Shown here piece after piece: positions 38,543-47,505 of a DNA stretch of 47,584 nt. Each line of letters begins with the position of its first letter. Position 1 is the first letter of the stretch. The notes under the pieces were generated by a model. That model was not told the DNA's origin and did not search any database. It saw nothing but the letters and a program-made list of their open reading frames with translations. The stretch spans positions 1 through 47,584 of the forward strand of contig CAAGCE010000235.1 of assembly GCA_900768245.1 (NCBI GenBank), in the 5' to 3' direction. The stretch comes from Oscillospiraceae bacterium (GTDB taxonomy: Bacteria > Bacillota > Clostridia > Oscillospirales > Ruminococcaceae). The position numbers and the translations under genes are program-made.

Positions 38543-40000
38543 ATGAAATATAATAAGCATATAGCTGCTGCCGCAGGTCTGGTACTGGTTTCCGTACTTA
38601 CAGGCTGCTCGGACACCGGCTTTCAGAAATATGAAAAGCTGCTCAATAAAAAATCTCCTGCTGTTATAACAATATGGCATTATTACAACGGTGTACAGCA
38701 GACTCAGTTTGATGAAATGATAAGCAAGTTCAACAACACCGTCGGCATGGAAAAGGGCATAATCGTTGAAGCGTTTTCCAAAAACTCCGTAAAAGAGCTT
38801 TCCGACAGCATCGTTGCCTCCGTAAACAATGATGCAGGTGCAGACGATATTCCGGATATTTTCGGAACATATGCCGAAACTGCATACACGGTCGACCGGC
38901 TGGGTATGCTTGCCGATATGTCAAAATATTTTACCGCCGACGAGCTTGGCGAATATGTTGACCAGTACATAAGCGAGGGTACTTTCAGCAACGGCTCACT
39001 CAAAATATTCCCTATCGCAAAAAGCACGGAAGTGCTTATGCTCAACAAGACCGCCTGGGACAAATTTGCCGAAGCCGAGGGTGTTGATCTTGACAGCTTT
39101 TCAACGTGGGAAAGCCTTGCCGAAACAGCCGAAAAATACTATAACTACACCGACGCTCTCACTCCCGATGTTCCGAATGACGGTCACGCTTTATTCGGCA
39201 GGGACTCTGTTGCAAACTATATGATAATCGGCGCAAAACAGCTGGGCAATGAATTTATCCGACCAAATGCCGACGGAACAGTCAATGTTGTATCAGACAA
39301 AGCGACAGTACGCAAAATATGGGATAACTACTATGTTCCGTTCGTAAAGGGCTACTATGCCGCAGAAAACAGATTTCGCAGCGATGATATGAAAACAGGC
39401 GAGATAATCTCAATGGTATGCTCAAATTCGGCTGCTTCCTACTGTCCGACGGAAGTGACTTTATATGATGACTACACATATCCTATTGAGGTTTCTGTTC
39501 TCCCCGTTCCAAACTTTGAAGGCTGTGACCCTTACATTGTTCAGCAGGGTGCGGGTATGTCGGTCATAAGATCCGACAAAAAAACAGAATATGCCTGCGC
39601 AGTATTCCTCAAATGGTTCACAAGTGAGGAGCAGAACATTGAATTTGCCGTAAACTCAGGCTATCTCCCCGTAAAAAGATCGGCAAACGATATAAACAAG
39701 ATACTTTCCTCAGGTACGGAAATATCACCTGTTCTTCGGGATACTTTTGAGGTCGCTATAAATGAGATTGGTTCATACACATTTTATACAAGCGCACCCT
39801 TTGAATACTCCGCAGATGTCCGTGCATACATAGAATCAAGCTTTGAGGACGCATACACTGCCGCTCGTGCCGAGGCTTACGACAGAATTGCAGCAGGCTG
39901 GGACCGTGACGCTGTTATGAATAAATACACGGATGACGCTGCATTTGAAAGCTGGTACGCCGGATTTTCAGAAGGATTAAATCAGATCATAGGAAAATAA
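38543..40000 (+). CDS. Extracellular solute-binding lipoprotein (ABC type)
   Basis: 485-residue secreted lipoprotein of the sugar-type ABC binding family. The signal peptide ends in the lipobox LTGC (Cys about residue 22). Then ITIWHYYNGVQQTQFDEMISKF, a typical start of carbohydrate-binding proteins, and late QEN-like segments (FLKWFTSEEQNIEFAVNSGYLPV) seen in this family. No permease or ATPase gene is adjacent. The next gene, a sensor kinase with an extracellular domain, starts 6 nt later, which suggests the protein presents a ligand to the kinase. AAGGGAG precedes the ATG. A stand-alone binding protein for a distant transporter is the alternative. Confidence 0.9.
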   Translation: MKYNKHIAAAAGLVLVSVLTGCSDTGFQKYEKLLNKKSPAVITIWHYYNGVQQTQFDEMISKFNNTVGMEKGIIVEAFSKNSVKELSDSIVASVNNDAGADDIPDIFGTYAETAYTVDRLGMLADMSKYFTADELGEYVDQYISEGTFSNGSLKIFPIAKSTEVLMLNKTAWDKFAEAEGVDLDSFSTWESLAETAEKYYNYTDALTPDVPNDGHALFGRDSVANYMIIGAKQLGNEFIRPNADGTVNVVSDKATVRKIWDNYYVPFVKGYYAAENRFRSDDMKTGEIISMVCSNSAASYCPTEVTLYDDYTYPIEVSVLPVPNFEGCDPYIVQQGAGMSVIRSDKKTEYACAVFLKWFTSEEQNIEFAVNSGYLPVKRSANDINKILSSGTEISPVLRDTFEVAINEIGSYTFYTSAPFEYSADVRAYIESSFEDAYTAARAEAYDRIAAGWDRDAVMNKYTDDAAFESWYAGFSEGLNQIIGK

Positions 40001-40005
40001 TTATT

Positions 40006-42990
40006 ATGAAAAACAAAAATATCGGTTTGCCTATAAAAAAACTCAAAGAAAGATCGCTGCTTTCAAAGGTCATGATACCTATGCTCCTGCTGGGGATTCT
40101 TGAAGTGACCGCATTCGGAATTATTATGCTTACCAGCGGCGAACTTGAATACATAAAAAGATTTTCATATAATCTTCTCACCGAAAAAACGTGTAATCGT
40201 GCAAGCTATATTGAAAATATGCTCAATCAAAAGACTTCTCTCGTCTACAATGCTTCTGTCGATTTTAATCAGCTTACAGAGGATTATCTTGCTGAGCATA
40301 AGCTTACGACTGAAGATATGCTGAACGACAAGAACGTATGCCGTAAAATTCTGAATGAGTATTCGGAAGAGCTTGTTTCTCTTATTCGTATGGATATGGT
40401 AAATGATGCTTTTATTATCCTTGACAATCATGACAGCGACAGCTCAGACGGAAGCCGCAGTCTTGCAGGTCTTTATCTCCGTGACACCGATATTTATGAC
40501 AACAGCACAATCGGCAACAAGGATATTTATATGGAAATGGGAAGCTCCAGTATTGCAAAGGCTCTCGGCACTGCTCTTGATTCCGAATGGTCGCCTGACC
40601 TTATTCTGAATGATAAAAATGATTTCAGCTTTTACACTATGCCGATGAAAGCTTACCTTAATGCCCCAAACAAGCCTATATACGATCTCGGTTACTGGAG
40701 CGGATTTTCAAAAATATCATTCTCAGCCGGCAAAAGTATGAAATATACCCTCCCTCTTGTAAGCTCCGACGGTGAGGTCTACGGTGTTATCGGTATCGGA
40801 CTTCTTGAAAAGACCATTCTTAAAAATATCCCTGCCAATGATTTTTACAACGAAACTGCCTGCTACATCATTGCAAACGACCTTAGCAGCGACGGAAAAT
40901 ACATTCCTGTTATACACTCCGGTCCTATTTACAACCGACTTGTCACCGACCGGACCGTATTTGATGAAAATGCGGAAAATGAATACAATGTTTATAAATT
41001 TAAGATAAGCGGTCTTGATTACAGCCTTGGTTCAATAAAGCGAATAACGCTCTATAATTCGGGTTCGCCCTATCTTGACCAGCATTGGGCTCTTATTTCC
41101 GCAGCGGATAAGTCAAGCGTTATGAACATTTACAATGCTATCATTAATGTCTTTATCATTTCAATATTTGACACAATAGTATGCTGTATCGTATTTTCTT
41201 TTTTTGTCGGCAAACGCATCAGTATGCCTGTTTCAAAAATGGTAACGGTGCTTAATAATATTCCGGAAAATAATGATACCGTTCTGAGCTTCAGCAAATC
41301 GGGCATAAGCGAGATCGACGAGCTTGCCTCTTCCATAGTTCAGCTTCAGATAAATGCCAATGAGTATGCGTCACGAGTTTCAAAGATAATCACTCTCACC
41401 GACAGCAAAATAGGCGTTTTTATGTTCAGCCTTATCAATCATTCGGTTTTTGTCAATGAGAGCCTTACGAAAATTATGGACTTTGAGGGCGTCCCGCACG
41501 GCGACATAACTATCTCTGAGGACAGCTTCAAAATGCAGCTTTTCAAAATTGACAGTGAAAACCGCATACTCAACCTTGACTTTTTTACCGACCCTGCCAA
41601 TGTGTCCGACACAAATAAAAGCATTGAGATAAAAAGCGAAAAGGACGGCAAAGAGGTATGGTATAAGTTCACTCTTTCCGTTACAAATACGGACGTTATC
41701 GGTCTTGTTCAGGATATAACCGAAACAGTTGCGGAAAAGGAAAAGATCGCAAGATTCAAGGACGATGAATATACCGAAAAGCTCCTCAAAGCAAACAAGG
41801 CTCTCCGTGACGCATATGACAATGCAAGACGTGCGGACAATGCAAAAACAGACTTCCTCTCAAGAATGAGCCACGACATAAGAACCCCTATGAACGCTAT
41901 TGTCGGTATGACAATGATAGCAAATTCAAATATCGACGACAGGCAAAAGGTTTCCGACTGCCTTGGAAAAATAACAGTTTCAAGCAACTATCTCCTTTCG
42001 CTTATCAATGACGTTCTTGATATGAGCAAGATAGAATCCGGCAAATTTGAGCTTACAGAGGACAAAATAAACATTAACGAGCTTCTTGAACACTTTGAAG
42101 AAATGGTGCAGCCGTCTGTGAAGGAAAAAAATCACACAATAGCTATAACAAAGCATAATATCACTCACGAAAACATCATAGGCGACAGCGTAAGAATACA
42201 GCAGGTATTTATGAACATCGTAAGCAATTCCGTCAAGTACACCAACGAGGGCGGACTTATCACAGTTGACATAACCGAAAAGCCTGTGGGCAGCAAAAAT
42301 ATCGGCTGCTATGAATTTGTTTTCAAAGACAACGGCATCGGTATGACCGAAGATTTTTTACAGAATATATTTGAGCCGTTTGAACGTGCTGAGGACGAAC
42401 GTGTAAGCAAACAGCAGGGTACGGGGCTTGGTATGCCTATAACATATAATCTTGTAAAGATGATGAACGGCGATATTCAGGTGGAAAGCAAACTCGGTGA
42501 GGGAAGCGTTTTCACGGTCACTCTGTTCTTCAGGCTTTGCGGCAGCGGTGATACTGTTCCTCTCGGTTCTGCCGAGACAAGCATTGATGAGCTTAAACAC
42601 ACTCATTTCCCCGGAAAACGTATTCTTCTTGTTGAGGATAACGAACTTAACCGTGAAATTGCAACTGAGCTTCTGAAATTGACCGATGTTGAGATCGAAT
42701 GTGCCGAAAACGGCAAGGCAGCAGTGAAAAAATTCAACAGCTCCGAACCGAATCATTATGACCTTATTTTTATGGATATACAGATGCCTGTTATGAACGG
42801 CTATGCCGCAGCGGGCGAAATAAGAAAGCTTATGCGCTACGATGCAAAATCAGTTCCTATCATCGCTATGACTGCTGACGCTTTTGCAGAGGACGTTAAA
42901 AAAACACTCAATTCAGGCATGAACGAGCATATTTCAAAGCCTCTTGATATTGACAAGCTTGTTGCTGTTTTAAGGAAATGGCTGAAATGA
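40006..42990 (+). CDS. Membrane hybrid sensor histidine kinase
   Basis: 994 residues. One membrane helix (about 22-42), a large extracellular region (about 45-360, Cache-like), a second helix (VFIISIFDTIVCCIVFSFFV), a HAMP-like linker, a PAS-like segment, then HisKA (LSRMSHDIRTPMNAIVGM, His623), HATPase (NIVSNSVKYTNEGG, DNGIGM, GTGLGM) and a C-terminal receiver (LLVEDNELN, phospho-acceptor Asp924 in FMDIQMPVMNG, MTADAF, KPLD). No DNA-binding output domain. It follows the lipoprotein gene by 6 nt, so it is cotranscribed and probably senses through it. The phosphorelay target is not in the window unless it is the next kinase. Confidence 0.93.
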   Translation: MKNKNIGLPIKKLKERSLLSKVMIPMLLLGILEVTAFGIIMLTSGELEYIKRFSYNLLTEKTCNRASYIENMLNQKTSLVYNASVDFNQLTEDYLAEHKLTTEDMLNDKNVCRKILNEYSEELVSLIRMDMVNDAFIILDNHDSDSSDGSRSLAGLYLRDTDIYDNSTIGNKDIYMEMGSSSIAKALGTALDSEWSPDLILNDKNDFSFYTMPMKAYLNAPNKPIYDLGYWSGFSKISFSAGKSMKYTLPLVSSDGEVYGVIGIGLLEKTILKNIPANDFYNETACYIIANDLSSDGKYIPVIHSGPIYNRLVTDRTVFDENAENEYNVYKFKISGLDYSLGSIKRITLYNSGSPYLDQHWALISAADKSSVMNIYNAIINVFIISIFDTIVCCIVFSFFVGKRISMPVSKMVTVLNNIPENNDTVLSFSKSGISEIDELASSIVQLQINANEYASRVSKIITLTDSKIGVFMFSLINHSVFVNESLTKIMDFEGVPHGDITISEDSFKMQLFKIDSENRILNLDFFTDPANVSDTNKSIEIKSEKDGKEVWYKFTLSVTNTDVIGLVQDITETVAEKEKIARFKDDEYTEKLLKANKALRDAYDNARRADNAKTDFLSRMSHDIRTPMNAIVGMTMIANSNIDDRQKVSDCLGKITVSSNYLLSLINDVLDMSKIESGKFELTEDKININELLEHFEEMVQPSVKEKNHTIAITKHNITHENIIGDSVRIQQVFMNIVSNSVKYTNEGGLITVDITEKPVGSKNIGCYEFVFKDNGIGMTEDFLQNIFEPFERAEDERVSKQQGTGLGMPITYNLVKMMNGDIQVESKLGEGSVFTVTLFFRLCGSGDTVPLGSAETSIDELKHTHFPGKRILLVEDNELNREIATELLKLTDVEIECAENGKAAVKKFNSSEPNHYDLIFMDIQMPVMNGYAAAGEIRKLMRYDAKSVPIIAMTADAFAEDVKKTLNSGMNEHISKPLDIDKLVAVLRKWLK

Positions 42991-43106
42991 TCATTTTATG
43001 AATATTCTCTACAGCTAAATCCGTTTTTACTATTGTATTTTTCCGATATATATTGTAAAATTATATTGTGTCAAAAAGCATTATGAAAGAGAAAAGAGAA
43101 ATATTT

Positions 43107-45734
43107 ATGAGTGGATACAGCAATAATAATTTCATTCCATGCGCAATGCACGCACATATCGAACAGATACTTCATCACCTTGCACTCATTGACAAAGCTA
43201 AAAATCCACAGGAAATGCATGACATTGTCTACACTATCCTTGAACTTATGGGCAGATATACAGGTGCAGAACGTGTTTATATTTTCGATAAGATCGATGA
43301 TTCCCATAATGCATATTCAAATACCTTTGAATGGTGTGCAGAAGGCATCGTTTCTCAGATGGAGCTGCTCCGTTCAGTTTCGGCAGATGAAATGCCGTGC
43401 TGGATGGCAATATTTGCAAAGGGCGAAAATATTGTTATTCCCGATATTGAAGAAATCAAAATCACCATGCCCAAGGAATATGATTTACTGAAAATGCAAA
43501 GCATCAGAAGTGAGGTAGCTATACCGATATTTTACCACGAGTGTTTAAGCGGTTTTATCGGACTTGATAACCCTGACAATGATCTGCCGGAAATGTTTAT
43601 GCAGCTCCTTACCCTTGTGGGCGGTCATATGGGCAGCGCAAGAGAAAATTCCCGTATGCTCGAACTGCTTGAACACAAACAGGAGATCCTTCAGCAAAAT
43701 CTTCATGAGCTTGAAAAGGAAAGACAGATACTTATGGTTCTTTGCGAGGACAACACCTCTGTTTTCCGTGTAAATCTTATGACTGATACCGCAGAGACCG
43801 TAAAGATAGATCTCCGTGCCAATGTTTCAAAGCTTATCATTCCCGATGAAAATAAACTGCTGTGTTTTACAAAGGAAATGAAGGCATATTATGATAAATT
43901 TATCGTCAAGGAAAGTATCCCGAACTTTTTTAGGATTATTTCATGTGAAAACCTTATGCGTGAGCTTTCCGATAAAGACAGATTTGCCATGCGCTACAAA
44001 AGCGTTCCCAACTCATTGGGACATATGTATTTTGAAATGCGTGTCACAAAAATACGCCGTTCCGATGACGACTTTCAGGTGCTTGTTGACTTCCGCCATA
44101 TTGACGATATTGTAATTGAAGAAAAAAAGCACCAGCAGGAGCTTGAAGCCGCACTCAAAGAAGCCAATATGCAGAATGATATAATCTCAGCTATCAGCAA
44201 ATTATACTTTCTCATTTACCGTATCGACCTTAAAGCCGACTATTACGAGGAGATCTCAAGCGACGGCAAGGTACACCGTCTTACAGATGAAAACGACAGT
44301 GCTTCTTTTAAAATGAATGAAATATGTGATAAATTTGTTGCTGCGGAATATCAGGAACGGGTCCGCAGGTTTTTTGACTTTAAAACCCTTGCAGATCAGC
44401 TTAAAAACGAGGATACGATCGCGATCGAATATCTTGCCTCCGACGGAAACTGGCACCTTGCAAGATTTATTGTCCAGATGAGAGATGAGGACGGAAACGC
44501 TGTCCGGCTGCTTTATGTAACACGTCTTATAAGCGAGGAAAAGCGGCGTGAGAAATACTGGATAGTTGCCGCAGAGGAAGCTAACAAAGCCAATGAAGCA
44601 AAATCGGAATTTCTTTCAAGAATGTCCCATGATATTCGTACACCGATGAACGTTATTATGGGCTTTGCAAATATTGCCGTCCGGAACCTTGATGACCGTG
44701 ACAAGCTCAAGGACTGTCTTGATAAAATAAGATCCAGTGGAGATAATCTCCAGCAGCTTATTGACAACGTGCTTGATATTTCGAGAATTGAAAGCGGAGA
44801 ATTTAAAATGGTCTCCCAGCCCGTAAAGCTTTCCGAGCTGTTCGGATTTTACCGTGATTCCGCAAGCGGTATGATGACACGGAAAAAGCTTTGTCTTACC
44901 TCCTCCGCCCACGATATTATCCACAACACAGTCATCACAGACAAGCTGCGCCTTGGACAGATATATATGAATCTGCTGTCAAACGCTGTAAAATACACAC
45001 CTGAGGGCGGAACGATACGCTTTGAGATGTATGAAGAAGCTATGCCCGAAGCTGACCGCATAAGGCTTGTTTCTATCATAAGCGACACGGGCATTGGTAT
45101 GGATCCCGAATTTATGAAGGTAATGTATTCCGAATTTTCAAGAGCCGTTGATACAAGAGTAAACAAAGTCAGGGGCAGCGGTCTTGGTCTTTCCATAGTC
45201 AAAAAGATAGTCGATATTATGGGCGGCACGATAGACGTTCAGAGCGAGCCTCTGAAGGGTACGACCTTCACGGTAAAGCTTGAACTTCCTTTTGTTGCCG
45301 AAAACGATGAATCCGCCGCAGACAATAACGAAAAGCTTATCACATTACCCGACCATCCGATAACACTTCTTGTTGCGGAGGACAATGACCTTAACTATGA
45401 GATCGAAGCCGAGCTGCTTGGACTTCATTCAATAAAATGCGTCCGTGCCGTAAACGGTGCAGACTGTGTAGAAAAATTCTCAAAATCCGAATCGGGTGCT
45501 TTCGATGCTGTACTTATGGATATGCAGATGCCTGTAATGAGCGGTCCTGAGGCTGCTTCCGCAATAAGAGCGCTGCCCCATAAAAACGCAAAGACCATTC
45601 CCATAATCGCCGTGACCGCAAATGCTTATCAGGAGGATATTCAGAAATGCCTTGACGCAGGTATGAACAGCCATCTTTCAAAGCCTATTGATATGAATAC
45701 GCTTCTGAAAACTATTGCCGAATTTGTTCATTAA
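43107..45734 (+). CDS. Cytosolic GAF-containing hybrid histidine kinase
   Basis: About 875 residues, no membrane helix. A GAF domain (about 15-200), a coiled coil around LLEHKQEILQQNLHELEKER, two PAS-like regions (about 225-470), HisKA (LSRMSHDIRTPMNVIMGF, His508), HATPase (NLLSNAVKYTPEGG, DTGIGM, GSGLGLSIV) and a receiver (LLVAEDNDLN, Asp805 in LMDMQMPVMSG). Its kinase core is a clear paralogue of the preceding gene. The start is not certain: ATG 43107 has AAAGAGAA upstream, and earlier in-frame starts at 43083 (ATG) and 43068 (GTG) exist. The 116-nt gap from the previous gene has no terminator, so readthrough is likely. Confidence 0.9.
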   Translation: MSGYSNNNFIPCAMHAHIEQILHHLALIDKAKNPQEMHDIVYTILELMGRYTGAERVYIFDKIDDSHNAYSNTFEWCAEGIVSQMELLRSVSADEMPCWMAIFAKGENIVIPDIEEIKITMPKEYDLLKMQSIRSEVAIPIFYHECLSGFIGLDNPDNDLPEMFMQLLTLVGGHMGSARENSRMLELLEHKQEILQQNLHELEKERQILMVLCEDNTSVFRVNLMTDTAETVKIDLRANVSKLIIPDENKLLCFTKEMKAYYDKFIVKESIPNFFRIISCENLMRELSDKDRFAMRYKSVPNSLGHMYFEMRVTKIRRSDDDFQVLVDFRHIDDIVIEEKKHQQELEAALKEANMQNDIISAISKLYFLIYRIDLKADYYEEISSDGKVHRLTDENDSASFKMNEICDKFVAAEYQERVRRFFDFKTLADQLKNEDTIAIEYLASDGNWHLARFIVQMRDEDGNAVRLLYVTRLISEEKRREKYWIVAAEEANKANEAKSEFLSRMSHDIRTPMNVIMGFANIAVRNLDDRDKLKDCLDKIRSSGDNLQQLIDNVLDISRIESGEFKMVSQPVKLSELFGFYRDSASGMMTRKKLCLTSSAHDIIHNTVITDKLRLGQIYMNLLSNAVKYTPEGGTIRFEMYEEAMPEADRIRLVSIISDTGIGMDPEFMKVMYSEFSRAVDTRVNKVRGSGLGLSIVKKIVDIMGGTIDVQSEPLKGTTFTVKLELPFVAENDESAADNNEKLITLPDHPITLLVAEDNDLNYEIEAELLGLHSIKCVRAVNGADCVEKFSKSESGAFDAVLMDMQMPVMSGPEAASAIRALPHKNAKTIPIIAVTANAYQEDIQKCLDAGMNSHLSKPIDMNTLLKTIAEFVH

Positions 45735-45757
45735 TTGCGTTCCCGGCAGGTTTTGCT

Positions 45758-45870
45758 TCGTTTTTTATTTTTATTTTGGGAAGCATACTTTGGCTTTGTT
45801 CCAAGCTTATCATTCGCTGTACGCTAAAAAGCAGGAACCGTTACTGAGGGCATTGGGTCTTTCCAAAGAA
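45758..45870. repeat. GGGCATTG-family repeat, partial copy 3
   Basis: TTTTATTTTGGGAAGCATACTTTGGCTTTG, split here as TTTATTTTGGGAAGC and ACTTTGGCTTTG, then CAAGCTTATCATTCGC..GTACGC and CCGTTACTGAGGGCATTGGG match copy 2 in order. The right half is missing; the next inverted repeat begins at 45877. Confidence 0.65.
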
Positions 45871-45876
45871 AAACAC

Positions 45877-45964
45877 TGATGTAGTATAATAAAACTTGAC
45901 ACTCTCCTTATCTTCTATTATATTTTGGTGGGCGGTTTGTGTCAAGTTTTATTATACTACATCA
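45877..45964. promoter_or_regulatory. Perfect 26-bp inverted repeat with face-to-face promoters
   Basis: The arms 45877-45902 and 45939-45964 are exactly complementary over 26 bp around a 36-nt loop. Each arm ends inward with TTGACA. Plus strand: TTGACA (45896-45901), 17 nt, TATATT (45919-45924). Minus strand: TTGACA (45940-45945), 17 nt, TATAAT (45917-45922). The two -10 boxes overlap, so the promoters point at each other. The plus-strand one reads toward the lipoprotein gene at 46012. Confidence 0.75.
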
Positions 45965-46011
45965 AAATCACTAAAAATAATAATACAATGTGAAAGGAAA
46001 AATATTAACAT

Positions 46012-46521
46012 ATGAAAAATATAATGCTGTTTATGTTTGTTTTGGTTATTAGTATTCTATGTTGCAGTTGTAATAGTGCTCAGAATTACATTTCAGATGA
46101 AGAGATTAATTCATTAATACAGGGCAAACAACAAATAGACTCGTTCATTATGTATGATACTCTACAATATGATGAAGAAAGTAAAGTGTCAGTTAATGAT
46201 TTAGACTATTATCGTGTGATTGATGAGAAGTATAACGAATGGAACGAATGGACAGCTTATGTTAAAAGTATATACTCTGATGAAGCGGCGGAAATGATTA
46301 TCAACGACCCTAAAATAATTGAAATTAATGGGGAAACATATACTAATGACGGTTGCAAGGGTAGTGATATTTCTGATGAATACACTTATAAAATTATTTC
46401 AGAGCTCAGTGATACAGTGACAATATTACTAAAAAATACGGATAATTTCACTTCTGAAACTATTGAAACAGAAATGATTTTCGTAAATACATCAAATGGT
46501 TGGCGTATAAAAAGTTATTAA
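46012..46521 (+). CDS. Small lipoprotein, unknown function
   Basis: 169-residue predicted lipoprotein: a hydrophobic signal (IMLFMFVLVISILC) ending in a lipobox-like CCSC. The mature part is acidic; LDYYRVIDEKYN, then WTAYVKSIYSDEAAEMI and IEINGETYTNDGCKG give a layout that weakly recalls IseA-type inhibitors of wall DL-endopeptidases, but this is a guess. GAAAGGAAAA lies upstream of the ATG. Base composition is clearly more AT-rich than neighbouring genes and codons are AT-ended, suggesting recent transfer. It has an active-looking promoter in the preceding inverted repeat. Confidence 0.75.
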   Translation: MKNIMLFMFVLVISILCCSCNSAQNYISDEEINSLIQGKQQIDSFIMYDTLQYDEESKVSVNDLDYYRVIDEKYNEWNEWTAYVKSIYSDEAAEMIINDPKIIEINGETYTNDGCKGSDISDEYTYKIISELSDTVTILLKNTDNFTSETIETEMIFVNTSNGWRIKSY

Positions 46522-46540
46522 ATTAATAACTTTTTATACG
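46504..46540. terminator. Inverted repeat overlapping the lipoprotein stop
   Basis: CGTATAAAAAGTTATT and AATAACTTTTTATACG form a perfect 16-bp AT-rich stem across the stop codon. There is no long T-run after it, so termination is plausible but weak. Confidence 0.45.
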
Positions 46541-46747
46541 AACTTTAATTTGAAATCATATAAAAACTGTGTATTTTTTGCTCCTTGTTTTGATTTTAAA
46601 ACAGATAAAAACACAAATTAGAACGAGTGAGTTTTTAGAAATATTCAATAAAAGCGGATAAATGTAATGATTGTAATAATCATATAATCAAAACCACCAA
46701 AAAGCCCCTTATATAGGGTGAATCAACCTATAAAAATTATTTGTTAA

Positions 46748-46783
46748 AATCCCGCCAAGCTTGATTATAAACTTGACGGGATT
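46748..46783. terminator. Stable hairpin downstream of the truncated kinase
   Basis: AATCCCGCCAAG pairs with CTTGACGGGATT around a short loop; on the minus strand TTTTAAC follows. A terminator-like structure, perhaps left by the IS remnant. Confidence 0.5.
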
Positions 46784-46833
46784 ATTCTTGCTTATAAAAG
46801 TGATTTTTGAGTTTCTTGCAATTTTTTTACATA

Positions 46834-46968
46834 TCATGTGAAACAGCAAGCAGCTGCGAATGCACGGAGTATTATTATCTGAAATCAAAAGGAAAGTACC
46901 AGTGCAAAAACTGCAAACATCAAAGCTCTGTAACAAGCGGAACAGTAATGAACAGGTCACATTATCTT
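46834..46968 (+). pseudogene. IS1595-family transposase remnant (zinc-ribbon part)
   Basis: The plus-strand frame reads CECTEYYYLKSKGKYQCKNC followed by KHQSSVTSGTVMNRSHYL. This is the typical N-terminal zinc ribbon and SVTAGTxMxxSHL motif of IS1595/ISXO2-like transposases. It is cut on the left before the first Cys pair is complete and on the right directly by kinase sequence, so only about 45 codons of some 300 remain and no catalytic DDE part is present. Confidence 0.75.
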
Positions 46969-47233
46969 CGGTCCGCACCGCTGTTCCCTCGGGATAAAAT
47001 TCCTTTACCGCAACAGCCTTGCAGTCAGTTTTATCGTATGCAAGGTAGGTTACCCCAAATCCGCCTTTTCCAAGCAGCCGCCCTATAACATATCTGCCGT
47101 TAAGCACCGTTCCCACGGGAAGAATATCGTGGTCGGACAAGGCTGCATTCTTGGTATAGCCACACTCGGGACACCTTCCGTTTTTAAGCCTTGAAAAACA
47201 GTTCCCGCATATTTTCGCTGCCACATTGCTCAC
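46950..47233 (-). pseudogene. Truncated Ser/Thr protein kinase
   Basis: The first about 90 residues are a zinc ribbon (CGNCFSRLKNGRCPECGYTK) and the start of a Hanks-type kinase: VLNGRYVIGRLLGKGGFGVTY (glycine loop) and AVAVKEFYPEG with the ATP-binding Lys. Homology stops near 46955, where the IS1595 remnant joins on the other strand; the frame runs on to 46709 as meaningless sequence. The catalytic HRD and DFG motifs are lost, so the product cannot be an active kinase. AAGAGGTG lies before the ATG, and an intact promoter suggests the fragment is still transcribed. Confidence 0.85.
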
Positions 47234-47265
47234 CTCTTTTGCCTTAATATGCTATTTTTTCATTA

Positions 47266-47294
47266 ATTATAACATATTAAGCTTGATGTATCAA
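47266..47294 (-). promoter_or_regulatory. Promoter of the truncated kinase
   Basis: Minus strand TTGATA (47289-47294), 17-nt spacer, TATAAT (47266-47271). Confidence 0.7.
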
Positions 47295-47469
47295 TACAAA
47301 TTCAAAATATAATTTGCTTTTTGTTAACATTATAGCATACTGCAAGAGTAAAATGGTGTGCAGAATCGCATTATTTTTAAACCAAACTATCAACGCGGCG
47401 GCAACAGGATCTTATTTTTTAAGCAAATTTAAAAGCCGCCGTCCCCCCAAAAAATAAAAAAACATAACG

Positions 47470-47498
47470 TTGACATAAACATTTCAACGTGCTATAAT
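47470..47498 (+). promoter_or_regulatory. Fully consensus promoter facing MITE copy C
   Basis: TTGACA (47470-47475), 17-nt spacer, TATAAT (47493-47498) with an extended TGC. The predicted start, about 47505, falls at the TAA next to the MITE tip, so the element would be transcribed from its first bases. Confidence 0.8.
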
Positions 47499-47505
47499 GC
47501 AAATG

